NCBI RefSeq assembly: GCF_000210075.1
Contig: NC_021017.1
Coordinates: forward strand, 5,889,428 to 5,953,427
DNA: 64,000 nucleotides
Source: Bacteroides xylanisolvens XB1A
Lineage (GTDB): Bacteria > Bacteroidota > Bacteroidia > Bacteroidales > Bacteroidaceae
Direction: 5' to 3'
The stretch's first letter is position 1. Every line of letters begins with the position of its first letter. This document shows positions 1-9,309 of the stretch, piece after piece. A model generated the notes under the pieces. The model saw nothing but the letters and a program-made list of their open reading frames with translations, was not told the origin of the DNA and made no database searches. A program made the position numbers and the translations under genes.

Positions 1-735
1 GACGAATCGAATGCTTTCACTGATAAATGGGAACAACTGACTCCGGTGTTTGAGAATGGTGTATTCCAGTACAAATATTTGTTGGATGGAAAAGAATATA
101 CAGGTAATATTCGTCAGAAGACGTTGCCGAACGGCAAACCGTTCCGTGGTGGAGATTACAACTGGGAAGAACCGGAAGGAACCCGTGATGGTGTGATTGA
201 TGATAATGACCGTATGGTGATCGGTAATGCCATGCCTGATGTAACCGGTGGTTTGAATACAACGGTGACTTGGAAGAATTTGAGTTTATACTTAGGATTC
301 TATTATTCATTGGGAGGACAGATTTATAATGCAGCCGAACATAATCGTAATATGTTCAAATACACCGGAACTACTCCTTCACCGGAAGTCATCCATAATA
401 TGTGGTTGCATCCGGGTGACCAGGCAATCTATCCGCGTCCGTATAATGATGATTACAACAATGCCCGTATGGGTAACTCGTTCTATCTGGAAGATGCTTC
501 CTTTATTCGTTTGCAGAACATACGTGTAGCATACGATCTTCCTGAAAACTGGATAAAGAAGCTGATGTTGAAGAATATAAATATCTACGCTTTTGTAAAC
601 AACGCCTTGACATGGACCAACTATTCGGGATTCGATCCTGAATTCTCTACCAACAATCCTCTGCAGGTAGGTAAAGACTCTTACCGTTATCCGAGAAAGA
701 GAGAATATGGTATTGGTTTTTCTGCAAACTTTTAA
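1..735 (+). CDS. SusC-like TonB-dependent outer-membrane transporter (3' part only)
   Basis: The reading frame is open from base 1, so the window starts inside the gene and only the last 244 codons are present. The piece is the C-terminal half of a 22-strand TonB-dependent barrel. It has the late SusC pattern of a 'DGVIDDNDRMVIGNAMPD' calcium-site-like loop followed by 'TGGL', alternating aromatic strands, and a terminal strand ending in Phe (GIGFSANF). In SusC/RagA proteins this barrel imports oligosaccharides captured with the SusD lid. A SusD-like gene follows after 13 nt, as expected for a SusCD pair. The N-terminal carboxypeptidase-like domain and plug lie outside the window. The family call is secure; the substrate is unknown. 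Confidence 0.95.
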   Translation, partial: DESNAFTDKWEQLTPVFENGVFQYKYLLDGKEYTGNIRQKTLPNGKPFRGGDYNWEEPEGTRDGVIDDNDRMVIGNAMPDVTGGLNTTVTWKNLSLYLGFYYSLGGQIYNAAEHNRNMFKYTGTTPSPEVIHNMWLHPGDQAIYPRPYNDDYNNARMGNSFYLEDASFIRLQNIRVAYDLPENWIKKLMLKNINIYAFVNNALTWTNYSGFDPEFSTNNPLQVGKDSYRYPRKREYGIGFSANF

Positions 736-748
736 TTGAAGATATCGT

Positions 749-2218
749 ATGAAGAATATAAAATATTTTGTTGGAGCTGTATGCCTGGCTCTATCGTTGA
801 ATAGCTGTTCAGACTTTCTGAATGAGGAACCGGTAAGTGAAATTCCGGCAGGTGACATGTGGCAGACTGCCCGTGACGCTAAGGCAGGTATAAATGAAAT
901 CTATGGATTGTTACGTTCCACTTTACGGGAGAACTATTTCTATTGGGGGGAGTTCCGTTCGGATAATGTAGCTCCCGGAGCACCGGTAATGGCCGATCAG
1001 GCACGTGTTATCAACAACCTAATGTCTACGGATGAGAAATGTGCAAAGTGGACGACTCTGTATCAGATGATTAACCAGGCAAATCTGGCTATTAAATATG
1101 TTCCTAATATCAGTATGCCTGATGTGGCAGACCGAAATGACTATCTCGGACAAGCTTATGCATTGCGTGCTTTGGCCTACTTCTATGCTATCCGTGTTTG
1201 GGGAGACGTACCTTTGTTTACAGAACCTACTGAAAAGTATTCGGAAGCCATCTACAAAGAGCGTACGGATAAAAACTACATTTTGGAACATGTCATTCTT
1301 CCGGACCTGAAGAAAGCGGAAAGCCTGATTAACCGTAACAAGAATTACGAACGCAAACGCATTTCTATCTGTGGCGTATGGGCCATCATGGCGGATGCTT
1401 ATATGTGGGCTAAAGAATATAATCTGGCCGACCAGACCATCGATAAGATGGCGACTATCGCTTCTAAAAAGGGCGGTCGTTTTGTAGACTTCGAACCTAA
1501 CATTGCTACTTGGCATACCATGTTTACGGAAGAGCTGACTAATAAACCTTCTGATGATACACCGGAAAATGATGAATATAACTCCAGAGAGTTTATTTTC
1601 CTTGTTCATTTCAACATGGATGAAGTCGGCACGAATGGTTACAGTTACATGTATCAATGGTTTTCCGGTTCAGGGAATCGTGCGGCAGTCATGTCTGATA
1701 AGTTTATGAGTATCTTTGATGAAAAGGATATGAAAGGTGATTTACGCAAAGATTATACGGTGAAGAATTACCAAAATGGAAATGAATTGCGTAAATATAT
1801 GGCAGGTGACATCAGTAACTCTTTGAATAAGACATGCGAAGTAGCCTATCCAATCTATCGTTACACAGATATGATGTTGTTGCAAGCTGAAGCTCGTGCT
1901 CATCAGGGAAAATGGGGGGAAGCTTTGGATTTAGTAAAAACTGTACGTGACCGTGCCGGATTGAATACACTGACTGAAAATGATTTTGCTTCAGAAGAAG
2001 AGGTAGTCAATTATATCTTGCGTGAACGTCAGGTGGAGTTAGCTGGCGAAGGACGCCGTTGGTTTGATTTACTGCGTACCGAAAAGTGGAAGGAAGTGAT
2101 GAAACCTATTAACGGAATGGAGCAGGATGGCAATGAACTTTTCCCGATCCACTATTCACATATCTTGGAAAATCCGAAGATTGTGCAGAATACGTATTAT
2201 GGTAATACTAACAACTAA
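749..2218 (+). CDS. SusD/RagB-like glycan-binding lipoprotein
   Basis: A 489-aa lipoprotein with signal peptide and lipobox ending LNSC (Cys20), followed by SDFLNEEP, the usual opening of SusD proteins. Tetratricopeptide-type helices follow (for example a QAYALRALAYFYAIRVWGD segment around residues 136-154), then the family's C-terminal signature 'RYTDMMLLQAEARAHQG' and 'RERQVELAGEGRRWFDLLR'. SusD proteins cap the SusC barrel on the outer surface and help capture oligosaccharide. The gene lies 13 nt after the SusC fragment and 14 nt before the FAS1 lipoprotein, in one operon. The ligand cannot be read from the sequence. Confidence 0.95.
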   Translation: MKNIKYFVGAVCLALSLNSCSDFLNEEPVSEIPAGDMWQTARDAKAGINEIYGLLRSTLRENYFYWGEFRSDNVAPGAPVMADQARVINNLMSTDEKCAKWTTLYQMINQANLAIKYVPNISMPDVADRNDYLGQAYALRALAYFYAIRVWGDVPLFTEPTEKYSEAIYKERTDKNYILEHVILPDLKKAESLINRNKNYERKRISICGVWAIMADAYMWAKEYNLADQTIDKMATIASKKGGRFVDFEPNIATWHTMFTEELTNKPSDDTPENDEYNSREFIFLVHFNMDEVGTNGYSYMYQWFSGSGNRAAVMSDKFMSIFDEKDMKGDLRKDYTVKNYQNGNELRKYMAGDISNSLNKTCEVAYPIYRYTDMMLLQAEARAHQGKWGEALDLVKTVRDRAGLNTLTENDFASEEEVVNYILRERQVELAGEGRRWFDLLRTEKWKEVMKPINGMEQDGNELFPIHYSHILENPKIVQNTYYGNTNN

Positions 2219-2232
2219 AAAAGGTAGAAGCA

Positions 2233-2844
2233 ATGAAAAAGACAATATTATATAAGACTCTTTTCTTTTGTTGGACAATTTTGGCATTGACCGGTTGTGA
2301 TCTGGACTTGCAAAAGAACTATGATTATGAGCCTTCGGTGGATGATCCGTATGTAAAAGTGACAGCGTGGGAATATTTTCAGGATCACAAAGATATGTTC
2401 TCGGAGTTGATAGCAGCTATTGAATATACAGGCTTAAAGGACTATTATACCCAGACTGATAATAAATATACTTTTCTGGCTTTGAATAATGCCGGTATGC
2501 AGCTTTATCGGGAGAATGAATTTGCAGGCGTAGCTTCCATTACAGATTGTGATAAAGAAAAGGTGAAGAATATGTTGCTTTATCATATTGTAGATGGAGA
2601 ATATAGTTCTTATGGGCAATTGCAGGTAGAACCGATGTTCGTCTTAACTATGCTGAAAGGTGAGACTGGATTGATGACAATGTCTGTTTGGAAAAATCCA
2701 TGGCAGGCTGCAGTAGGTAAGATTCTGGTGAATCAGACCGGAAGCAACGGAAAATCTCCGCAACGACAAGCTAAGACTAGCAATATTCTGCCGACAAACG
2801 GTGTGATTCATATATTTGAGAACTATTGCAAATATTCCAAATAA
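2233..2844 (+). CDS. FAS1 (fasciclin)-domain lipoprotein of the PUL
   Basis: A 203-aa protein with a lipoprotein signal ending LTGC followed by DLDLQKNYDYEP, an acidic stretch typical of surface-exported Bacteroides lipoproteins. From about residue 45 to the end it reads as one FAS1 fold. It has the H1-like segment 'FSELIAAIEYTGLKDYY', 'YTFLALNNAGMQLY', the 'LLYHIVDGEY' motif, and a C-terminal 'NILPTNGVIHIFENY' matching the conserved 'NGVIHVID' end of FAS1 domains. FAS1 domains mediate adhesion or ligand binding; in PULs they replace or supplement surface glycan-binding proteins. It follows SusD by 14 nt. The fold assignment rests on motif order only; function is inferred. Confidence 0.75.
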   Translation: MKKTILYKTLFFCWTILALTGCDLDLQKNYDYEPSVDDPYVKVTAWEYFQDHKDMFSELIAAIEYTGLKDYYTQTDNKYTFLALNNAGMQLYRENEFAGVASITDCDKEKVKNMLLYHIVDGEYSSYGQLQVEPMFVLTMLKGETGLMTMSVWKNPWQAAVGKILVNQTGSNGKSPQRQAKTSNILPTNGVIHIFENYCKYSK

Positions 2845-2872
2845 CCACAGTTAATTAAAAAGAGAACTAATT

Positions 2873-4435
2873 ATGATTCGTAAAATATATACCTTATTAA
2901 TATTAGGACTTTGCTTGGGCTTTGCTGCCTGTGGCGACGATAATGATGGATTGGATCCTAATGCAGCGGCTCCTGTGATTAATTTTCCTATGGAGCAGCT
3001 GGACGTTGATTTGAATAAAGTAGACAATCTGCCGGTAGTGGCTGTTATTAAATCACAGGCAGGGCTTCAGAGCGTGACAATGAAATTGCAGACGGTGGAG
3101 GGAGTGACAGAATATAAAACTGTAACCGACTTTTTCAATCCCAACTCGTATAGCTTGTCTGAAAACTTGGAGTACAATGCAAATTATGAAGCTTTTATCA
3201 TTGAAGCTACGGATAAACTGAATCATGTTACGAGTGGGACTTTACCAATTGCTGTTACCGATGTAATGGCACGTCCTGTCATTACATTCGATCCGGAAGA
3301 GATTGTATATGATGAGATGGATGAAAATCCGGTAATTCCCCGTACTACTTTCGAAGTTGTTTCGGAAGCCGGCTTGAAGGTTGTGGAAGTGTATTTGGTA
3401 TCTGCCACTGGACAGGAATCAAAAGGAAGTGTGGAACTGAATGGCAAAAAGGATTTCTCGTATGACGAGATGATTAATTACAAAGAAGGCGATAAAGGTT
3501 TCAAAGTAAAAGCAGTGGATATATATGATAATGTGACCATTTCAACTTTACCTGTGGAATATAGAACAGTGCCAATACCTGTATTGACTTTGCCTGAATT
3601 GCCTATTTTTGCTACAACAGATGCAAAACAGGGAGTGCCGGTGAAGGTCGAATCTGTACGAGGAGTTCACGAAGTAATTATTTACCGTATTGAAAACGGA
3701 CAGGAAATCGAAGTCTTACGGGAACAGAAGAATGGTGAGAAACAATTGGATTACACTCCGGAAATTGATTTTACTGAAACTACGTCTCAAATTAAAGTGG
3801 TGGTTTCTGATGGGAGAGTGGGAAAAGAAGCTGTCGGAACTGTGAAAGCATATGTAAATATGGATGTTGCCACAGTGAATATATCTAGTAAGACTTTTGC
3901 TAATAGTGCGCACGAAAAATATCCGGATGCTTATGGTTTGTTATCTTTCAAAGATTTAAAAACGTATTCTGTTGATTATGCATTAGCTAGTGCGGATAAT
4001 GCGAAGAATGTTGATTTGAAATTCTATTGTATGGGAAAAGGTAAGGACGTTCCTTCAGAGCCTCGTCTGTATTCTATAAATGCTACAAAAACAAATGAAT
4101 ATACAGGCTCCGGTGGGGTATCTTTGAACACCGCGGCTGTGAAGAATAAGACTATGATAGCTAAACTTTCCGGCTTTGATTATGATAATGCAACAGTTAC
4201 TTCTATAGCTTCTGAAATATCAGCTAGTTTGATTGTGAAAGAAGAACTGATTCCTATAGCGGAGGGAGATATTATTGCCTTTAAAACAGCATCGACTTCT
4301 GCAGCAGGTGGAAACAGAATCGGAGTGATGAAAATCATTAGTATGACACCATCTATTGGTGAAGGTGTACTGAAGCCCGGAGATACAACAGCTCGTGTAT
4401 TAACTGTTGAAATCAAATTCCCTAAGAAGAAGTAA
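2873..4435 (+). CDS. Putative surface glycan-binding lipoprotein with three Ig-like repeats
   Basis: A 520-aa lipoprotein (signal ending FAAC, then GDDNDGLDP, an acidic surface-export-like tail). Three repeats of about 100 residues begin with PVINFPMEQLDV (about 35), PVITFDPEEIVYDE (about 138) and PVLTLPELPIFA (about 242). Each is a hydrophobic/beta opening followed by a 'V.S..G...V.....' strand pattern, consistent with Ig-like beta-sandwiches. A different C-terminal domain (about 340-520) carries a Gly/Ser-rich segment and could be the ligand-binding part. Its place after SusCD and FAS1 and before the enzymes is the usual slot of a surface glycan-binding protein. I do not recognise a named family, and binding is inferred from position. 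Confidence 0.7.
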   Translation: MIRKIYTLLILGLCLGFAACGDDNDGLDPNAAAPVINFPMEQLDVDLNKVDNLPVVAVIKSQAGLQSVTMKLQTVEGVTEYKTVTDFFNPNSYSLSENLEYNANYEAFIIEATDKLNHVTSGTLPIAVTDVMARPVITFDPEEIVYDEMDENPVIPRTTFEVVSEAGLKVVEVYLVSATGQESKGSVELNGKKDFSYDEMINYKEGDKGFKVKAVDIYDNVTISTLPVEYRTVPIPVLTLPELPIFATTDAKQGVPVKVESVRGVHEVIIYRIENGQEIEVLREQKNGEKQLDYTPEIDFTETTSQIKVVVSDGRVGKEAVGTVKAYVNMDVATVNISSKTFANSAHEKYPDAYGLLSFKDLKTYSVDYALASADNAKNVDLKFYCMGKGKDVPSEPRLYSINATKTNEYTGSGGVSLNTAAVKNKTMIAKLSGFDYDNATVTSIASEISASLIVKEELIPIAEGDIIAFKTASTSAAGGNRIGVMKIISMTPSIGEGVLKPGDTTARVLTVEIKFPKKK

Positions 4436-4461
4436 GCAGGGTAGTATTACCTACCGCCTGA

Positions 4462-4495
4462 AGTCTTAATAGAAAACTTCTTTTCTATTAAGACT
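4462..4495 (+). terminator. Perfect 15-bp hairpin after the SusCD/FAS1 block
   Basis: Arms 4462-4476 and 4481-4495 are exact reverse complements around a CTTC loop. The right arm is not followed by a long T run, so it may be an attenuator or 3'-end stabiliser that sets the level of the downstream enzyme genes rather than a full terminator. It lies 27 nt after the stop codon at 4435. Confidence 0.6.
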
Positions 4496-4539
4496 AAACT
4501 TCCCTTTCATTGGGAGTAAAGTTGTTCTCTGTCCGATAC

Positions 4540-4633
4540 AAACTATAAATGAAGCTTCCGTTTTTATAATTGCAAGTTGCGTTTATAAAAACAAAACTTG
4601 CAATTATAAAAACAAAGCTTGCGTTTATAGTTT
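4540..4633. repeat. Imperfect 39-nt inverted repeat in the 388-bp gap of the first PUL
   Basis: Arms 4540-4578 and 4595-4633 match as inverted copies with only a few differences (both carry AAACTATAAA at the outer end and AAGTT at the inner end), with a 16-nt loop. The T/A-rich block 'TTTATAAAAACAA' also recurs as a direct copy. A smaller inverted pair, GCACATT (4783-4789) and AATGTGC (4801-4807), lies just before the next gene. No coding potential is seen between 4436 and 4823 and no good TAnnTTTG promoter was found. Confidence 0.6.
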
Positions 4634-4823
4634 ATAATAGAGATAAAAGAAGTTTGCAACAAGGGGGAAGGAAGTTCTCTCCTAGTGGAGGATAACTTTT
4701 CTATTAATAGCCAACGCGAGAGTTATTAACAGCTATCCCGGTGAACTTAGATAGAATATACGAAAGATGCGATTGATAACGAGCACATTGGTTAAGTAAT
4801 AATGTGCGGTAGCTGAAAGTAAT

Positions 4824-6380
4824 ATGAGAAAACATATAATATATAGGTATTTCCTCTTTTTATCTTTGGTCGGACTGATGCAGTTAGCGCTTAGTTGTTC
4901 CTCCTCTTCCAACGAAATAGAACCTTTGAAACCGGAAGGAGGAGATACTCCTTTGGAAAAAGATGAATATACTTTTTTGAACGTTGAATACCGGAAATGG
5001 CAGAACGGAACATTCCAAGCATGGACAACGGCAGATTCAAGGGAAACACGTACCATTGATAATATGAATTGGTATACTCCCTCTTCGGATGATAGCCGGA
5101 CTGCGTGGGGAGGACGAATCGGTTTGCAACCCTCTTCTGTGGTTGGAAAAGAAGGCTTTTTCCGAGTGGCTAGTTGCGAAGGCCGTTCTTATTTGCTCGA
5201 TCCGGATAATGGAGCTGTTATCATTCATGGAATTCAGCATGTTCGTCCGGGAGAATCTACTGCTCATAAGAAGGCTTTCGGTACTCGATACGGTAGTGAG
5301 GCGCAATGGAGTGAAGAGACTGGCAAACTGTTAGCAGACAATCATATAAACTATATTTCGTATGGTTCGAACCGTATTGAAGTATTTCCTGCTGCAGTAC
5401 GTGCTAACTTGTTGACACCTAAGACGCAAAAGATTGCTTATGCAGAGAATCTGTATCTGCTCCGTACCTTTATGTGGGATATGAGCAAGAATTTGGGCTA
5501 CGCGTTTGATGATGACAAATATAATCGTCTCGTTCTTCTTTTCGAACCGACATTTGCTACGTACATAGATCATCTCGTACAAGAGAAGTCAGCTTTATTT
5601 GCCGGTGACCGGCATTTTATAGGTTTCTATCTTGACAATGAATTGCCGTTTGCCAGTTATCAGAATACTGACCCTTTGCGAGGAATTGATCTGAAACATT
5701 TTTTGTCCTTGCCCGAACGCTATAAAGCAGCTCGTGAGTATGCAGAAAAGTTCATGCGGGATAACGGTATAGCTTCTGCCGGAGCGATCACCAAGAAAAA
5801 TCAGGAAGACTTTCGGGGGATGGTTGCTGATTATTATTATCAGTTGACTACCGCTACCGTCAGACGATATGATAAAGAGCATTTGATATTGGGAACACGG
5901 CTGCATGACTGGAGCAAATACAATCAGAAAGTGGTGGAAGCTTGTGTTCGTTATTGTGATCTTGTTTCTATCAATTATTATGCCCGTTGGCAACCGGAAG
6001 CAGATTTCTTGGCAAACCTGAAAGTTTGGTGTGGAACGAAACCTTTTTTAGTTTCGGAATTCTATACGAAAGCAGAAGATGCCAGTTATCAGGGAACTGG
6101 ATATACCAATACCGAAGGAGGTGGATGGCTGGTGCATACACAGAAAAATAGAGGTGAGTTTTATCAGAACTTCTGCCTGCGTTTGCTGGAAACCCGAAAT
6201 TGTGTGGGTTGGGTACACTTTGAATATAATGACGGCTACGATTCTAACGGAAAAGCTTCTAATAAAGGAATAGTCTCCATCGAATACGAACCTTATGAAT
6301 CTTTTCTGTCGCAGATGCGGCAGTTGAATCTTTCAGTTCATTCATTGATCGATTATTACGATATAAAATCGGTTCAATAG
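4824..6380 (+). CDS. Clan GH-A glycoside hydrolase lipoprotein, GH50/beta-agarase-like
   Basis: A 518-aa lipoprotein (signal to ALSC, then SSSSNEIEP). After a beta-rich N-terminal part, a TIM barrel contains 'GFYLDNELPF' with acid/base candidate Glu273 and 'KPFLVSEFYTKAED' with nucleophile candidate Glu412. Next come 'GGGWLVHTQKNRGEFYQNF' and 'CVGWVHFEYNDG', a strand 7-8 arrangement like that of Bacteroidetes proteins labelled agarase. GH50 enzymes cleave beta-1,4-galactosidic bonds of agarose-type polymers; here that is only a family resemblance, and related clan-A families (GH42, GH86) are possible. The lipobox suggests outer-membrane attachment, so it could make the first cut. It stands after a hairpin-rich gap and begins the enzyme half of the PUL. 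Confidence 0.65.
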   Translation: MRKHIIYRYFLFLSLVGLMQLALSCSSSSNEIEPLKPEGGDTPLEKDEYTFLNVEYRKWQNGTFQAWTTADSRETRTIDNMNWYTPSSDDSRTAWGGRIGLQPSSVVGKEGFFRVASCEGRSYLLDPDNGAVIIHGIQHVRPGESTAHKKAFGTRYGSEAQWSEETGKLLADNHINYISYGSNRIEVFPAAVRANLLTPKTQKIAYAENLYLLRTFMWDMSKNLGYAFDDDKYNRLVLLFEPTFATYIDHLVQEKSALFAGDRHFIGFYLDNELPFASYQNTDPLRGIDLKHFLSLPERYKAAREYAEKFMRDNGIASAGAITKKNQEDFRGMVADYYYQLTTATVRRYDKEHLILGTRLHDWSKYNQKVVEACVRYCDLVSINYYARWQPEADFLANLKVWCGTKPFLVSEFYTKAEDASYQGTGYTNTEGGGWLVHTQKNRGEFYQNFCLRLLETRNCVGWVHFEYNDGYDSNGKASNKGIVSIEYEPYESFLSQMRQLNLSVHSLIDYYDIKSVQ

Positions 6381-6431
6381 ATTGACGGAAACTTTAAATA
6401 GACAAATTGAATATTTAGAATTAAAATAGTT

Positions 6432-7451
6432 ATGACCATGAAGAAGTTTAGTTTATTTGCAATCCTTTTAGGATTTAATATAGCTTTGGGAGCATGTTCC
6501 GATGATGATGCCGCTCCTGTAGTAAAAAATGAAATCTTTCAACTTCCGGAAAAGGCTTATGTACTGGCGGAACAATCCAGACGGGCTATTGTCATCAGAG
6601 ATGCGGAGACGCACCGCAATATTTGGAGTTGGGATCCTTATACTGCCTGTGTTCCTGCTGCACAGCAGGGTTGGTTTGTTAATCCGAGTGAAGTAAAACC
6701 GGTTTTCAATAGACGCTATATCTTGATGACTGCCTCCGGCGGAGCTGTGGCTTTAATCCGTTTGTCCGATCATAAATTAATGTTCTATGCAAATTGCGGA
6801 CAGAATCCCCACTCTGCGGAGGTATTGCCCGATGGAAATATCGTGACGGCAGAATCTAAATCCGGTGAAATCAATACCTTTGTGGTTGACACGGTTAAGG
6901 TATTGGGAGCAAAAGCTAATACGGTGAAGTTGGGTAATGCGCATAATGTTGTTTGGGATAAGAAAAGATCGTATCTTTATGCTACAGCTATCAAAAAAGA
7001 GGGAGTGACTGCATTATTCCGTTTTAAGTACGATGGTAACCGGAGTAATCCCAAGTTAATAAATCAGACTACCCTTTATACATTCAGCAATGAATCGGGT
7101 GGGCATGATTTGTTCCCGGTATATGGTGAAGAAGATAAATTATGGCTTACTGCTGCTTCGGCTGTCTATAAGTTTGATTTGACTGGAGTTACCGACGCTA
7201 CGACTAATGACTCTACCGAACCTACTTGCGAGAAAGTTTACAGCATAGCCGATATAAAAAGCATCTGCAACGGACCGGACGGAATCCTGATGCTGAAACC
7301 GACTGAAGAATGGTGGGCAGAAGGACTTGTAAATGAGAAGGGAGAAGAACTTTTCAAAATGGACGGAGCCAAGATTTATAAAGGCCGTTGGATGATAGAC
7401 AATCTTTTCAGTTATCCGGAAAAGCATGATTTCGTGTTGAGTGAGGACTGA
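6432..7451 (+). CDS. Beta-propeller lipoprotein of unknown function (DUF6528-like)
   Basis: A 339-aa lipoprotein; the start could equally be the second Met at 6438 (MKKFSLFAILL). The signal ends LGAC followed by SDDDAAP, a surface-export-like acidic tail. The body is built of repeated short strands with WD/kelch-like endings, for example 'RNIWSWDPYTACVPA', 'PHSAEVLPDGNIVTAESKSG', 'AHNVVWDKKRSYLYAT' and 'GGHDLFPVYGEEDKLWLTA'. This is consistent with a six- or seven-bladed propeller and with sequences I recall as DUF6528. Conserved His residues (PHS, AHN, GHD) at equivalent blade positions recall PL22-like propellers that bind a metal, so a lyase or a binding role are both possible. It sits between two hydrolase genes in the same direction. 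Confidence 0.55.
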   Translation: MTMKKFSLFAILLGFNIALGACSDDDAAPVVKNEIFQLPEKAYVLAEQSRRAIVIRDAETHRNIWSWDPYTACVPAAQQGWFVNPSEVKPVFNRRYILMTASGGAVALIRLSDHKLMFYANCGQNPHSAEVLPDGNIVTAESKSGEINTFVVDTVKVLGAKANTVKLGNAHNVVWDKKRSYLYATAIKKEGVTALFRFKYDGNRSNPKLINQTTLYTFSNESGGHDLFPVYGEEDKLWLTAASAVYKFDLTGVTDATTNDSTEPTCEKVYSIADIKSICNGPDGILMLKPTEEWWAEGLVNEKGEELFKMDGAKIYKGRWMIDNLFSYPEKHDFVLSED

Positions 7452-7507
7452 TTAAGTATGGTGGAAGATTGATTAAGTACATAAGTTGAATAATTAAGTT
7501 TGGAACA

Positions 7508-9301
7508 ATGAGGAAACTTCTTCTTTTTTTATTGGTATCTATCGCATTACCGGCCTTGGCGCAGAATAGAAAGAAAGTGTATGCCGACTTTCACGGAGTG
7601 CGCTATACCCGGCAGCATGACGGAAAGCTGGGGCGTTGGGAGATGTATGCCAATACGGAAAAATCAAGTACCGGAAGAAAGTCGCTGTGTTATAATGCCG
7701 ACCTGATAGACAGCGAAGGACGGCATGAGATAGCGGCAGTGGCTTATCCCCAAGTCGGAATGCAGTCCAATCTCGATCCCGATTATATCGAATATCAGAT
7801 ATTGTCGGCAAAAGCGGCTAAGATAGATGGATTCTTTATCGAATGGGGGTTCAAGCCTCACGAAAATGACATCTTGCTGCGTGAGATGCAGAAAGTGGCA
7901 GCAAAGTATGACTTTGAAATCGGCGTAAACTGGTGCGACGGTTGGTTATATTATGACTGGATTACGAAGATTTATCCGGAAGTTAACACCCGTGAGGCAA
8001 AGACCGAATACATGGCCAAATGTTACCAATATCTGGTGGATAGCGTCTTTACCGGTCCTACAGCTCCTATGGTGAAGGGAATGCCTGTTTTTTATCATTT
8101 CGGTCCCGGAGCGAAAGTGGATGAATATAAGAAAGTATTATCATTGGCGAAGTTACCGCAAGGAATGAAGCAGCCGGTTGCTTTACGCCGTTGGGCAGAT
8201 TGGGGAAAACTGGAAAATGATAAATATATCCCCGTCACTCGTAGCGATGAAATGGATACCTGGAAAGAAGTGGGAGAAATACCGACTGCATGGCTTCCTG
8301 CCCGTGTCCGTACAAGAGATCAGGCACATGCCGAATGGGATAATTACGCCACTCAGGATGATGTTATTGAGTTTATGAAACCTTTCCGTGATTCAATTTG
8401 GCATAGTAACAATCCTGCTTATACCATTAAGTCGGGATTTGCCATGCCGGGAATGGATAACCGGGGATGTGCGGGCTGGGGACGTGGACACTTCTATTAT
8501 ATCCCACGTAACAATGGAGAAACTTATCAAAGTATGTGGAAGTTCTGTATGGCAGAGAAGGACAGCCTGGACATGATGTTTATCGCTTCGTGGAGTGACT
8601 ATACCGAAGGACACGAAATAGAGCCGACCATTGAAAACGGTGACCGTGAACTACATACGACTTTAAAGTATGCGGCGGAATTCAAAGACGAACAGGCGGA
8701 CGAGCGTGGATTAACCTTACCTTTAATGCTTTTCCGGCTGCGAAAAGAAGCCCGTTTCCTGGAAAAGACGAAGATGGACGTATCCGCTTGTCAACGTTCG
8801 CTCGATAAGGCAGCATTGTTGATTAGCCAGGGACGTTATCCGGTGGCAATAGGCTTGTTGTCACAAATAGAAAATGATGTCAAGACGGCAAAATCCGCTT
8901 TGGCGGTTGAGATGATGCGTTTGCGTGAGTCGGACATGAAGATTCAGGGAAAGCGAAAATCCGGTGGTTACAGTGCCGAAGAAACTCTCTCTATCTCTTT
9001 GCCCAAAGAGCTGGTTTCCAAATTACAAATGAATAACTATGTAGGGTATCTCTATTTTGAATACCTGGACAAGGGAAATGAATCTCTTTTTATACGTTCA
9101 TCTACACAGCGCGAACCGAAAGAGCCGTTTAAAATTGTGTCCCGGATACGTACCGACAACACGGGTGAATGGAAAAGCGCAAAAGTAGAATTGTATAAGG
9201 ATAATATCGTGAATGGATTCAATATGCCTACTTTCTATTTAAAAGGAAATGTCGTAGTCCGTAATTTGTCATTGGGCTATACGATCTACACAGTCAAATA
9301 A
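7508..9301 (+). CDS. GH71/GH99-like glycoside hydrolase
   Basis: A 597-aa protein with a type I signal peptide (cut near ALAQ), so periplasmic or secreted. Residues about 20-395 form a barrel of the GH71/99-like group: 'YADFHGVRYT' at the start, 'AKAAKIDGFFIEWGF', 'FEIGVNWCDGW', and the diagnostic 'ASWSDYTEGHEIEPT' (about 361-375). This last matches the conserved SW-x-EG-x-x-IEP strand of endo-alpha-mannosidase (GH99) and alpha-1,3-glucanase (GH71) relatives. A helical region and a C-terminal beta-sandwich (about 490-597) follow. GH99 uses an epoxide mechanism with two acidic residues; the E of TEGHEIEP is a candidate. Substrate is not assignable. It is 8 nt from the GH31 gene, so the two are surely co-transcribed. 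Confidence 0.7.
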   Translation: MRKLLLFLLVSIALPALAQNRKKVYADFHGVRYTRQHDGKLGRWEMYANTEKSSTGRKSLCYNADLIDSEGRHEIAAVAYPQVGMQSNLDPDYIEYQILSAKAAKIDGFFIEWGFKPHENDILLREMQKVAAKYDFEIGVNWCDGWLYYDWITKIYPEVNTREAKTEYMAKCYQYLVDSVFTGPTAPMVKGMPVFYHFGPGAKVDEYKKVLSLAKLPQGMKQPVALRRWADWGKLENDKYIPVTRSDEMDTWKEVGEIPTAWLPARVRTRDQAHAEWDNYATQDDVIEFMKPFRDSIWHSNNPAYTIKSGFAMPGMDNRGCAGWGRGHFYYIPRNNGETYQSMWKFCMAEKDSLDMMFIASWSDYTEGHEIEPTIENGDRELHTTLKYAAEFKDEQADERGLTLPLMLFRLRKEARFLEKTKMDVSACQRSLDKAALLISQGRYPVAIGLLSQIENDVKTAKSALAVEMMRLRESDMKIQGKRKSGGYSAEETLSISLPKELVSKLQMNNYVGYLYFEYLDKGNESLFIRSSTQREPKEPFKIVSRIRTDNTGEWKSAKVELYKDNIVNGFNMPTFYLKGNVVVRNLSLGYTIYTVK

Positions 9302-9309
9302 ATGCATGG

